NCBI RefSeq assembly: GCF_030272615.1
Contig: NW_026728907.1
Span: 30,001 to 52,500 of the forward strand
Direction: 5' to 3'
Origin: Cryptomeria japonica
Lineage: Eukaryota; Streptophyta; Pinopsida; Cupressales; Cupressaceae
DNA length: 22,500 nt
Part shown: piece after piece, positions 1 through 8,898 of the stretch
Layout of the letters: the number at the start of each line of letters is the position of its first letter
How positions within the stretch are numbered: position 1 is the first letter of the stretch
The notes under the pieces: generated by a model
Database searches by the model: none
Told to the model about the DNA's origin: nothing
Seen by the model: the letters and a program-made list of their open reading frames with translations, nothing else
Made by a program: the position numbers and the translations under genes

Positions 1-448
1 TAGCAATCGGGGTGTGTGATGCAGAAGAGATAGCAATCGAGGTGTGCGGTGGGAAGGGCCCAGCAGCCAGAATGCATGAAGCGACGGATGAAGCAGTGAT
101 GACAACCGGGCTGTGAGGAGAGGAGGGATGCAGCCAAGAAAGCAATCAGGGCTCGAGGCAAGGGATGCATCAAGGATAGCAATCATGTTGTGAGGCGAGA
201 TTCCAAAGGCTAAACGTGAGAGGCTGCAGGGTCGACTCAGAGAGGTCTATGCATGTGAGAGGCTGAAAGCAAGGTCGACTCGGAGCGGTCTATGCATCGG
301 GCGCGCTTGGGGCGACTACCAGTGCCAACCCCTTATCCCGCGACGCGTCCGACAAAGAGAACGTTCCAAGGCGGCAGAGGAGGTTACCAGCCGAAGGATG
401 CAGTAGCAATAACAGGTATAGTTCCGCGGCGGCCGAGAAGACTCACCG
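1..448. repeat. Degenerate left edge of the 188-bp repeat array
   Basis: This stretch holds scrambled fragments of the neighbouring 188-bp unit. The tract TAGCAATCGGGGTGTG starts the window, TAGCAATCGAGG follows near 31, and a longer recognisable piece spans about 289-390 (GCGACTACCAGTGCCAACCC, then the TTATCCCGCGACGCGTCCGA segment). Units here are truncated and out of phase. Divergent edges are common in arrays that are homogenised by unequal exchange. I see no gene here. Confidence 0.75.
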
Positions 449-2301
449 CATAGGAATCGGGATGCGAGGCGAGGGATGCGGCGGGAAGGCCCCGACGGCT
501 AAACGGAAGAGGCTGCAGGGCCGCCTCGGAATGGTCCAAGCATCGGATGCGATTGGGACGACTACCAGTGCCAACCCCTTATCCCGCGATGCGTCCGATA
601 CACAGATAGTTCCAAGGCGGCCGAGGAGCCTCACCGCATATCAATCGGGGTGCGAGGCGAGGGATGGGGCGGGAAGGCCCCAACGGCTAGACGGAAGAGG
701 CTTCAGGGCCACCTCGGAATGGTCCAAGCATCGGACGCGCTTGGGGCGACTGCCAGTGCCAACCCCTTATCCCGCGATGCGTCCGATACACAGATGGTTC
801 CAAGGCGGCCGAGGAGCCTCACCGCATAGCAATCGGGGGTGCGAGGCGAGGGATGGGGCGGGAAGGCCCCAACGGCTAGACGGAAGAGGCTTCAGGGCCG
901 CCTAGGAATGGTCCAAGCATCGGACACGCTTGGGGCGACTACCAGTGACAGCCCCCTATCCCGCGATGCGTCCGATACGAAGATGGTTCCAAGGCGGCCG
1001 AGGAGCCTCACCGCATAGCAATCGGGGTGCGAGGTGGGGGATGCGGCGAGATGGCCCCAACGGCTAGACGGAAGAGGCCACAGGGCCGCGTCGGAATAGT
1101 CCAAGCATCGGACGCGCTTGGGGCGACTACCAGTGACAACCCCTTATCCCGCGATGCGTCCGATACGAAGATAGTTCCAAGGCGGCCGAGGAGCCTCACC
1201 GCATAGCAATCGGGGTGCGAGGTGGGGGATGCGGCGAGATGGCCCCAACGGCTAGACGGAAGAGGCTGCAGGGCCGCCTCGGAATAGTCCAAGCATCGGA
1301 CGCGCTTGGGGCCACTACCAGTGACAACCCCTTATCCCGCGATGCGTCCGATACGAAGATAGTTCCAAGGCGGCCGAAGAGCCTCACCGCATAGCAATCG
1401 GGGTGCGAGGTGGGGGATGCGGCGAGATGGCCCCAACGGCTAGACGGAAGAGGCCACAGGGCCGCCTCGGAATAGTCCAAGCATCGGACGCGCTTGGGGC
1501 GACTACCAGTGACAACCCCTTATCCCGCGATGCGTCCGATACGAAGATAGTTCCCAGGCGGCCGAGGAGCCTCACCGCATAGCAATCGGGGTGCGAGGCG
1601 AGGGATGCGGCGAGATGGCCCCAAAGGCTAGACGGAAGAGGCTGCAGGGCTGCCTCGGAATAGTCCAAGCATCGGACGCGCTTGGGGCGACTACCACTGC
1701 CAACCCCTTATCCCGCGATGCGTCCGATACACAGATAGTTCCGAGGCGACCGAGGAGGTGGGGGATGCAGCGAGATGGCCCCAACGGCTAGACGGAAGAG
1801 GCTGCAGGGCCGCCTCGGAATAGTCCAAGCATCGGACGCGCTTGGGGCGACTACCAGTGACAACCCCTTATCCCGCGATGCGTCCGATACACAGATAGTT
1901 CCGAGGCGGCCAAGGAGCCTCACCGCATAGCAATCGTGGTGCGAGGTGGGGGATGCGGCGAGATGGCCCCAACGGCTAGACGGAAGAGGCTGCAGGGCCG
2001 CCTCGGAATGGTCCAAGCATCGGATGCGCTTGGGGCGACTACCACTGCCAACCCCTTATCCCGCGATGCGTCCGATACACAGATAGTTCCAAGGCGGCCG
2101 AGGAGCCTCACAGCATAGCAATCAGGGTGCGAGGCGAGGGATGCGGCGAGAAAGCCCCAACGGCTAGAGGGAAGAGGCTTCAGGTCCGCCTCGGAATGGT
2201 CCAAGCATCGGACGCGCTTGGGGCGACTACCAGTGACAACCCCTTATCCCGCGACGCGTCCGATACACAGATAGTTCCAAGGCGGCCGAGGAGCCTCACC
2301 G
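449..2301. repeat. 188-bp array, subfamily A units
   Basis: Units here mostly carry GCCCCAACGG or GCCCCAAAGG and GCGATGCGTCCG, and they vary more from unit to unit than those to the right. Variants include GATGGCCCC versus GAAGGCCCC and CAGTGACAA versus CAGTGCCAA or CACTGCCAA. The unit starting at 2114 is transitional: it keeps the GCCCCAACGG form but already has GCGACGCGTCCG. Confidence 0.75.
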
Positions 2302-4369
2302 CATAGCAATCGGGGTGCGAGGCGAGGGATGCGGCGAGAAGGACCCAACGGCTACACGGAAGAGGCTTCGGGGCCGCCTCGGAATGGTCCAAGCATCGGA
2401 CGCGCTTGGGGCGACTACCAGTGACAACCCCTTATCCCGCGACGCGTCCGATACACAGATAGTTCCAAGGCGGCCGAGGAGCCTCACCGCATAGCAATCG
2501 GGGTGCGAGGCGAGGGATGCGGCGAGAAGGACCCAACGGCTACACGGAAGAGGCTTCGGGGCCGCCTCGGAATGGTCCAAGCATCGGACGCGCTTGGGGC
2601 GACTACCAGTGACAACCCCTTATCCCGCGACGCGTCCGATACACAGATAGTTCCAAGGCGGCCGAGGAGCCTCACCGCATAGCAATCGGGGTGCGAGGCG
2701 AGGGATGCGGCGAGAAGGACCCAACGGCTAGACGGAAGAGGCTTCGGGTCCGCCTCGGAATGGTCCAAGCATCGGACGCGCTTGGGGCGACTACCAGTGA
2801 CAACCCCTTATCCCGCGACGCGTCCGATACACAGATAGTTCCGAGGCGGCCGAGGAGCCTCACCGCATAGCAATCGGGGTGCGAGGCGAGGGATGCGGCG
2901 AGAAGGACCCAACGGCTAGACGGAAGAGGCTTCGGGTCCGCCTCGGAATGGTCCAAGCATCGGACGCGCTTGGGGCGACTACCAGTGACAACCCCTTATC
3001 CCGCGACGCGTCCGATACACAGATAGTTCCAAGGCGGCCGAGGAGCCTCACCGCATAGCAATCGGGGTGCGAGGCGAGGGATGCGGCGAGAAGGACCCAA
3101 CGGCTAGACGGAAGAGGCTTCGGGTCCGCCTCGGAATGGTCCAAGCATCGGACGCGCTTGGGGCGACTACCAGTGACAACCCCTTATCCCGCGACGCGTC
3201 CGATACACAGATAGTTCCGAGGCGGCCGAGGAGCCTCACCGCATAGCAATCGGGGTGCGAGGCGAAGGATGCGGCGAGAAGGACCCAACGGCTAGACGGA
3301 AGAGGCTTCGGGTCCGCCTCGGAATGGTCTAAGCATCGGACGCGCTTGGGGCGACTACCAGTGACAACCCCTTATCCCGCGACGCGTCCGATACACAGAT
3401 AGTTCCAAGGCGGCCGAGGAGCCTCACCGCATAGCAATCGGGGTGCGAGGCGAGGGATGCGGCGAGAAGGACCCAACGGCTAGACGGAAGAGGCTTCAGG
3501 GCCGCCTCGGAATGGTCCAAGCATCGAACGCGCTTGGGGCGACTACCAGTGACAACCCCTTATCCCGCGACGCGTCCGATACACAGATAGTTCCGAGGCG
3601 GCCGAGGAGCCTCACCGCATAGCAATCGGGGTGCGAGGCGAGGGATGCGGCGAGAAGGACCCAACGGCTAGACGGAAGAGGCTTCGGGGCCGCCTCGGAA
3701 TGGTCCAAGCATCGGACGCGCTTGGGGCGACTACCAGTGACAACCCCTTATCCCGCGACGCGTCCGATACACAGATAGTTCCGAGGCGGCCGAGGAGCCT
3801 CACCGCATAGCAATCGGGGTGCGAGGCGAGGGATGCGGCGAGAAGGACCCAACGGCTAGACGGAAGAGGCTTCAGGGCCGCCTCGGAATGGTCCAAGCAT
3901 CGGACGCGCTTGGGGCGACTACCAATGACAACCCCTTATCCCGCGACGCGTCCGATACACAGATAGTTCCGAGGCGGCCGAGGAGCCTCACCGCATAGCA
4001 ATCGGGGTGCGAGGCGAGGGATGCGGCGAGAAGGACCCAACGGCTAGACGGAAGAGGCTTCAGGGCCGCCTCGGAATGGTCCAAGCATCGGACGCGCTTG
4101 GGGCGACTACCAGTGACAACCCCTTATCCCGCGACGCGTCCGATACACAGATAGTTCCGAGGCGGCCGAGGAGCCTCACCGCATAGCAATCGGGGTGCGA
4201 GGCGAGGGATGCGGCGAGAAGGACCCAACGGCTAGACGGAAGAGGCTTCAGGGCCGCCTCGGAATGGTCCAAGCATCGGACGCGCTTGGGGCGACTACCG
4301 TTGCCAACCCCTTATCCCGCGATGCGTCTGATACACAGATAGTTCCGAGGCGGCCGAGGAGCCTCACCG
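2302..4369. repeat. 188-bp array, subfamily B (homogenised core)
   Basis: Eleven consecutive units share GAAGGACCCAACGG and, except the last, GCGACGCGTCCG, with only a few differences between neighbours. The last unit (4182-4369) returns to CCGTTGCCAACCCC and GCGATGCGTCTG, as expected for an edge unit. This looks like a recent local amplification within the older array. Confidence 0.75.
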
Positions 4370-4391
4370 CATAGCAATCGGGTTGCGAGGC

Positions 4392-4743
4392 AGATTATTG
4401 GGAAGGGAACCCCCTGGGATGCGGCTCAAGCAGTGCCCAAAGGGACTGGAATGCGGAATCACATCGAGAGACCCAAATGCTATACGAGGGCTCAAATCGA
4501 ATTATCGATTTGGCCACGACATGGACGCATCGGAACGACTACCTTTGCCGAACCACTCGCAATTGCATCCATACCGAAACCAATAGACATTTCCGTTAGA
4601 GCCCTCGCATAGCATTCGGGAATCTCGCATGCCCCTCTAAATCGACCAATGCTGGCGCTCAATGAAAATCCGAGCGCTACCACCGTTCGAGCGCCAGCAT
4701 TGGTCGAGTTAGAGGGGCACGGGGGAGAATGCTCCAGTCAACA
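4392..4743. repeat. Degenerate transition from 188-bp units to promoter modules
   Basis: The sequence loses the 188-bp period but keeps fragments of it: ACGCATCGGAACGACTACC near 4524 resembles the unit segment around GCGACTACC, and GCATAGCATTCGGG near 4607 resembles GCATAGCAATCGGG. Near 4648 and 4691 the phrase GCGCCAGCATTGGTCGAG is present in full or part, in opposite orientations (ATCGACCAATGCTGGCGCTC and GAGCGCCAGCATTGGTCGAG), forming an inverted repeat around about 4640-4711. No gene is visible. Confidence 0.6.
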
Positions 4744-4771
4744 CCTCCCCTATATAAGTTATTTGTCCGAT
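4744..4771 (-). promoter_or_regulatory. Pol I promoter-like module 1 (leftmost)
   Basis: On the minus strand this reads ATCGGACAAATAA, then CTTATATAGGGGAGG, matching the plant Pol I initiator consensus. It is the leftmost copy in view, so it is the best candidate in the window for a gene promoter. Copies further left cannot be excluded. GGGGAG at 4722-4727 can pair with CTCCCC at 4745-4750. Initiation on the minus strand is inferred, not shown. Confidence 0.55.
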
Positions 4772-5233
4772 TCTCGCACAACCGTAGTCTGCCTCGTCGA
4801 ATCAAACAACGGTCCCAGATTCCGACTTCCGTTCCGTAGAGACCCAAAAGCTAGATGGAGGCTCGCAAGAAAGAGAGTCGGCGCATAGCAATCGGGTTTC
4901 TCGAACGTTTAGGGACCGAGCTCACTTGCGGATAGGGCAAAATCCGCCAAGCAACCCAAAAGCTAGACGGGGGCTCGAATCGAATCGCCTAGGCGGCCAC
5001 AACAACGACGTGTTGGATCGACTACCAGTGCCAAACCATTCAGCAAGACTAGTCTGTGTCGAGGCCGGATAGAGATTCTCAGAGAGCGCCCGCATAGCAT
5101 TTAGGAGACCTGCCGCGTCCCTCACACTCGACAAATGGTGGTGCACGTTTATAAATCCGAGCGATCCCAACCCTTTCAAGCACCAACATCGGTCGAGATA
5201 GAGGGGCACGGAGGGGGCTGCGTGAGACAACAC

Positions 5234-5261
5234 AGTCCCCTATATAAGTTATTTGTCCGAT
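5234..5261 (-). promoter_or_regulatory. Pol I promoter-like module 2
   Basis: The minus strand reads CTTATATAGGGGACTG, so the initiator is intact but the following GAGG is altered. The ATCGGAC element sits at the usual distance upstream. The CTCCCC arm of the leader stem is reduced to TCCCC. This is one of three divergent modules spaced 441-490 bp apart. Confidence 0.5.
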
Positions 5262-5674
5262 TCTCACACATCCGAAGAATGGTCATCAAATCGGACAACA
5301 GCCCAAACTTCCGACTTCCGTCCCAGAAAGCCCAAGAGCTATCTAAAACGTTCATGGCCGGAACTCGATCGCGGCTATACCAGTCCGCCAAGCAACCCAA
5401 AAGCTAGACTGGAGCTCTAGTCGAATCACCTCTGTGGCCATTGCAAGGACGTGTTGGAGCGACTACCATTGCCGAACCATTCCGCAGGTCGAGTCCATAC
5501 CAAGGCCGCATAGAGATTCACGATGAGCTCCTGCATAGCAATCAGGAGACTTGCCGTGTCCATCACAATCGATAAATCCTGGTGCAAGATTTTTGCATCC
5601 GAGCGCTCCAACCAGTCGAGCACCAGCATCAATCGACATAAACGGGCACGGGGGGAGGATGCTCGAGAACACTA

Positions 5675-5702
5675 CCTCCCCTATATAAGTTATTTGTCCG
5701 AT
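5675..5702 (-). promoter_or_regulatory. Pol I promoter-like module 3
   Basis: The minus strand reads CTTATATAGGGGAGG with ATCGGAC upstream. A perfect 7-bp inverted repeat pairs GGGGAGG at 5652-5658 with CCTCCCC at 5675-5681, although the loop sequence differs completely from that of modules 4-13. Confidence 0.55.
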
Positions 5703-5765
5703 TCTCAAGCAGCCGAAGTCTGGTCATCGAATCGGGTCAAAGACCACAACTTCCGACTTTACCCA

Positions 5766-6125
5766 CAATGCAAGTCATCGAATCGAACATCGGCCCCCGA
5801 GTCGGACTCCATGCGTATGTCAGGTCATCGGACCCAAATTCCGCCTTCCTGCGCATGGCGGGCCATCAATATCAACTCGGTCATCGGACCCAAACTCCGC
5901 CTTTTTGCGTATGGCACGCCTTCAAATCGGTCATCGGACCCAAATTCCGCCTTCCTGTGCATGGCGGGCCATCAACATCAACTCGGTCATCGGACCCAAA
6001 TTCCGCCTTTCTGCGCATGGCACGCCATCAACTCGGTCATCGGACCCAAATTCCGCCTTCCTGCGCATGGCAGGTCATCGGACACAAATTCAGACCTCGC
6101 CAATATGCCTACGTATCGAATCGGT
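5766..6125. repeat. Alternating 50/56-bp repeats
   Basis: CATCGGACCCAAA or a variant recurs at 5826, 5882, 5932, 5988, 6038 and 6076, giving spacings of 56, 50, 56, 50 and 38 bp, each followed by TTCCGCCTTCCTGCGCATGG-like sequence. The open frames across it are by-products of the repeat. It lies between modules 3 and 4. Confidence 0.8.
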
Positions 6126-6219
6126 CATCGGACCCAACTTCCGACTTCATCCATACTGTAGGGTCTTTGAGGTTGGCGCGGTGCGCTCAACCCAGGGAGT
6201 CGACCCATCGAAGCATACA

Positions 6220-6247
6220 CCTCCCCTATATAAGCTATTTGTCCGAT
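6220..6247 (-). promoter_or_regulatory. Pol I promoter-like module 4
   Basis: The minus strand reads ATCGGACAAATAGC, then TTATATAGGGGAGG. It is the first of four modules at exactly 311-bp spacing. The facing arm is CAGGGAG rather than GGGGAG, so the leader stem is one pair shorter than in the next copy. Confidence 0.55.
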
Positions 6248-6530
6248 TCCCACACCTGTGTAGTTTGCACCTCTGACCAGGACATCGACCCCAACTTCCG
6301 AACTCGACTGCAACGACGGCACCAGCGCCTTGGTGCGCACCTTGCGACGCACAGTCCCAACATTCGCCTTCCTGCACATGGCAGGTCATCGGACCCAAAT
6401 TCCGACCTCGCGAGTATGCCTACATATCGAATCGGTCATCGGACCCAACTTCCGACTTCATCCATACCGTAGGGTCTTTGAGGTTGGCGCGGTGCGCTCA
6501 ACCCGGGGAGTCGACCCAACGAAGCATACA

Positions 6531-6558
6531 CCTCCCCTATATAAGCTATTTGTCCGAT
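6531..6558 (-). promoter_or_regulatory. Pol I promoter-like module 5
   Basis: Same core as module 4, inside the second 311-bp repeat. GGGGAG at 6505-6510 pairs with CTCCCC at 6532-6537 across a 21-nt loop. Confidence 0.55.
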
Positions 6559-6841
6559 TCCCACACCTGTGTAGTTTGCACCTCCGATCAAGACATCGAC
6601 CCCAACTTCCGAACTCGCCTCCAACGACCGAACCAGCGCCTTGGTGCGCACCTTGCAACGCACAGTGCCAACATTCGCCTTCCTGCACGTGGCAGGTCAT
6701 CGGACCCAAATTCCGACCTCGCGAGTATGCCTACATATCGAATCGGTCATCGGACCCAACTTCCGACTTCATCCATACCGTAGGGTCTTTGAGGTTGGCG
6801 CGGTGCGCTCAACCCGGGGAGTCGACCCAACGAAGCATACA

Positions 6842-6869
6842 CCTCCCCTATATAAGCTATTTGTCCGAT
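6842..6869 (-). promoter_or_regulatory. Pol I promoter-like module 6
   Basis: Same core as module 5, inside the third 311-bp repeat, with the ATCGGAC upstream element and the GGGGAG/CTCCCC stem retained. Confidence 0.55.
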
Positions 6870-7152
6870 TCCCACACCTGTGTAGCTTGCACCTCCGATC
6901 AGGACATCGACCCCAACTTCCGAACTCGACTAAAAAGACCGCACCAGCGCCTTGGTGTGCACCTTGCAACGCACAGTGTCAACATTCGCCTTCCTGCACA
7001 TGGCAGGTCATCGGACCCAAATTCCGACCTCATGAGCATACCTACTAATCGAATTGGTCATCGGACCCAACTTCCGACTTCATCCATACCGTAGGGTCTT
7101 TGAGGTTGGCGCGGTGCGCTCAACCTGGGGAGTCGACCCATCGAAGCATACA

Positions 7153-7180
7153 CCTCCCCTATATAAGCTATTTGTCCGAT
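7153..7180 (-). promoter_or_regulatory. Pol I promoter-like module 7
   Basis: Last module at the 311-bp spacing. Its presumed upstream side (to the right) runs into the 38/52-bp array at 7273-7890, which separates it from module 8 by 869 bp. Confidence 0.55.
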
Positions 7181-7272
7181 TCCGACACCTGTGTAGTTTG
7201 CACCTCCGCTCAGGACATCGACCCCAACTTCCGAACTCGCCTGCAACGACCGAACCAGCGCCTTGGTGCGCA

Positions 7273-7292
7273 CCAAAAGTGCGCACTTTTGG
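7273..7292. repeat. Perfect 20-bp palindrome at array start
   Basis: The ten bases CCAAAAGTGC are followed by their exact reverse complement. It marks the switch from promoter repeat sequence to the 38/52-bp array. Confidence 0.85.
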
Positions 7293-7890
7293 AGGGCACT
7301 TTTGTGCGCTCCAAAGGTGCGCACTTTTGGAGGGCACTTTTCTGCGCTCCAAAGGTGCGCACTTTTGGAGGGCACTTTTTGGAGGGCACTTTTCTGCGCT
7401 CCAAAGGTGCGCACTTTTGGAGGGCACTTTTTGGAGGGCACTTTTCTGCGCTCCAAAGGTGCGCACTTTTGGAGGGCACTTTTTGGAGGGCACTTTTCTG
7501 CGCTCCAAAGGTGCGCACTTTTGGAGGGCACTTTTTGGAGGGCACTTTTCTGCGCTCCAAAGGTGCGCACTTTTGGAGGGCACTTTTTGGAGGGCACTTT
7601 TCTGCGCTCCAAAGGTGCGCACTTTTGGAGGGCACTTTTCTGCGCTCCAAAGGTGCGCACTTTTGGAGGGCACTTTTTGGAGGGCACTTTTCTGCGCTCC
7701 AAAGGTGCGCACTTTTGGAGGGCACTTTTTGGAGGGCACTTTTCTGTGCTCCAAAGGTGCGCACTTTTGGAGGGCACTTTTTGGAGGGCACTTTTCTGCG
7801 CTCCAAAGGTGCGCACTTTTGGAGGGCACTTTTGTGCACTCCAAAGGTGCGCACTTTTGGAGGGCACTTTTCCTGTGCTCCAAAGGTGCA
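7273..7890. repeat. 38/52-bp tandem array of GCGCTCCAAAGGTGCGCAC units
   Basis: CTCCAAAGGTG starts at 7309, 7347, 7399, 7451, 7503, 7555, 7607, 7645, 7697, 7749, 7801, 7839 and 7878. The spacings are 38 or 52 bp, with a last one of 39. The 52-bp form is the 38-bp form plus a 14-bp TTTTTGGAGGGCAC duplication. A perfect 20-bp palindrome at 7273-7292 opens the array. Long open frames exist on both strands, as expected from a short stop-free repeat, so no gene is called. Confidence 0.92.
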
Positions 7891-8021
7891 CACCTAGGTG
7901 AGCACCTTCGACCACACCTTGTAGCACACCAAACTCTGACTTTCGACTTCATCCGCAATGCAGGGTCTTTGAGGTTGGCGCAATGCGCACAACCAGGGGA
8001 GTCGACCCATCAAACCCAACA

Positions 8022-8049
8022 CCTCCCCTATATAAGCTATTTGTCTGAT
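8022..8049 (-). promoter_or_regulatory. Pol I promoter-like module 8
   Basis: The minus strand reads ATCAGACAAATAGC, then TTATATAGGGGAGG; the upstream element has one change, from ATCGGAC to ATCAGAC. A perfect 7-bp stem joins AGGGGAG at 7995-8001 with CTCCCCT at 8023-8029. First of a 157-bp series. Confidence 0.55.
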
Positions 8050-8178
8050 TCTCATACATGCGTAGCCTGCAGGAGCAATTAGGACATCGACCCCAACTTT
8101 CGGCTTCTAAACGAAAACAAGGTCTTTGAGGTTGGTGTAATGCGAACAACTAGGGGAGTCAACCCATCAAACCCAACA

Positions 8179-8206
8179 CCTCCCCTATATAAGCTATTTG
8201 TCTGAT
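8179..8206 (-). promoter_or_regulatory. Pol I promoter-like module 9
   Basis: Exactly 157 bp from module 8 with the same core, the ATCAGAC upstream element and the AGGGGAG/CTCCCCT stem. Confidence 0.55.
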
Positions 8207-8335
8207 TCTCATACATGTGTAGTCTACAGGAGCAATTAGGACATCGACCCCAACTTTTGACTTCTTAACGAAAACAAGGTCTTTGAGGTTGACGTAATGC
8301 GCACAACCAGGGGAGTCGACCCATCAAACCCAACA

Positions 8336-8363
8336 CCTCCCCTATATAAGCTATTTGTCCGAT
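8336..8363 (-). promoter_or_regulatory. Pol I promoter-like module 10
   Basis: Exactly 157 bp from module 9. The upstream element is the consensus ATCGGAC form and the leader stem is intact. Confidence 0.55.
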
Positions 8364-8492
8364 TCTCATACATGTGTAGCCTGCAGGAGCCATTAGGACA
8401 TTGACCCCAACTTTTGACTTCTTAACGAAAACAAGGTCTTTGAGGTTGGCGTAATGCGCACAACCAAGGGAGTTGACCCATCAAACCCAACA

Positions 8493-8520
8493 CCTCCCCT
8501 ATATAAGCTATTTGTCTGAT
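8493..8520 (-). promoter_or_regulatory. Pol I promoter-like module 11
   Basis: Exactly 157 bp from module 10, with an ATCAGAC upstream element. The facing stem arm is AAGGGAG, which weakens the 7-bp stem by one pair. Confidence 0.5.
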
Positions 8521-8712
8521 TCTCATACATGTGTAGCCTGCAACAACGATTAGGACATCCACCCCAACTTCTGAATTCGTCTGCGTTGACCGCACCAAAG
8601 GTGCACGCCTTGGTGCTCACCAAAATCCGACTTCCGACTTCTTCTGCTATGCGGGGTCTTTGAGGTTGGCGCAGTGCGCACAACCAGGGGAGTCAACCCA
8701 CCGAATGCAACA

Positions 8713-8740
8713 CCTCCCCTATATAAGCTATTTGTCTGAT
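8713..8740 (-). promoter_or_regulatory. Pol I promoter-like module 12
   Basis: Same core, but 220 bp from module 11 because about 60 bp of GC-rich sequence (GACCGCACCAAAGGTGCACG and flanks) lies between 8578 and 8640. The upstream element is ATCAGAC. Confidence 0.5.
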
Positions 8741-8869
8741 TCTCATACATGCGTAGACTGCAGCAATGATTAGGACATCCACCCCAACTTTTGACTTCTT
8801 AAACAAGACAGGGTCTTTGAAGTTGGTGCAGTGCACACAACCAGGGGAGTCGACCCATCAAACGCAACA

Positions 8870-8898
8870 CCTCCCCTATATAAAGCTATTTGTCCGAT
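8870..8898 (-). promoter_or_regulatory. Pol I promoter-like module 13 (rightmost, one-base insertion)
   Basis: The minus strand reads CTTTATATAGGGGAGG: one extra base separates ATCGGAC from the initiator, changing the spacing from 14 to 15 nt. It is 157 bp from module 12 and is the last copy before the GC-rich repeats begin. Confidence 0.5.

Larger units (their letters stand above)
449..4391. repeat. 188-bp tandem repeat array (about 21 units)
   Basis: The marker CATAGCAATCGG or a close variant recurs at 449, 637, 825, 1014, 1202, 1390, 1578, 1926, 2114, 2302 and then every 188 bp to 4370. One interval is 189 bp because of an extra G near 837. The interval 1578-1926 holds a full unit plus a 160-bp unit that lacks the CATAGCAATC segment (near 1758). 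Because 188 is not a multiple of three, frames shift at each unit and the roughly 94-residue minus-strand frames are not genes. The array lies on the left, presumed downstream, side of minus-strand promoter-like modules. It could be external transcribed spacer or spacer repeats between promoters; no rRNA coding sequence is in view to decide. Confidence 0.93.
4744..5765. repeat. Divergent 441-490-bp promoter units carrying 188-bp-like segments
   Basis: Between modules 1, 2, 3 and 4 the spacer keeps recognisable 188-bp-unit phrases: AAAAGCTAGACGGGGGCTCG at 4969, then CGCCTAGGCGGCCAC and GATCGACTACCAGTGCCAAA near 5018-5037, and a similar run near 5398-5480. GCATAGCAATCGG-like phrases occur near 4882 and 5532. 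The 188-bp unit and these promoter units therefore seem to share ancestry. Confidence 0.65.
6126..7272. repeat. 311-bp promoter-bearing tandem repeats
   Basis: CATCGGACCCAACTTCCGAC starts at 6126, 6437, 6748 and 7059, each exactly 311 bp apart. Each unit holds one promoter-like module, the AGGGTCTTTGAGGTTGGCG phrase to its left, and GACATCGACCCCAACTTCCG to its right. The fourth unit is interrupted after about 210 bp by the 38/52-bp array. Confidence 0.9.

Noticed and set aside
449-4272. Series of about 94-residue minus-strand frames repeated every 188 bp
   Set aside because: The period is not a multiple of three, each frame ends inside the next unit and no ribosome or splice context is evident. 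They are shadows of the array.
449-4391. CRISPR array
   Set aside because: The units are contiguous 188-bp repeats with no unique spacers, and the context is a plant rDNA-like locus.
7054-8082. Overlapping frames of 200-340 codons across the 38/52-bp array
   Set aside because: Several frames on both strands stay open at once because the short repeat lacks stops. The predicted peptides are pure repeat translation.
4744-8898. Pol II TATA boxes on the + strand (CTATATAAG)
   Set aside because: The + strand reading has a TATA-like word, but the minus strand gives the full Pol I initiator TATATAGGGG in nearly every copy, the copies lie in tandem spacer repeats, and no coding sequence follows on the + strand. 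It is kept only as a less likely alternative.
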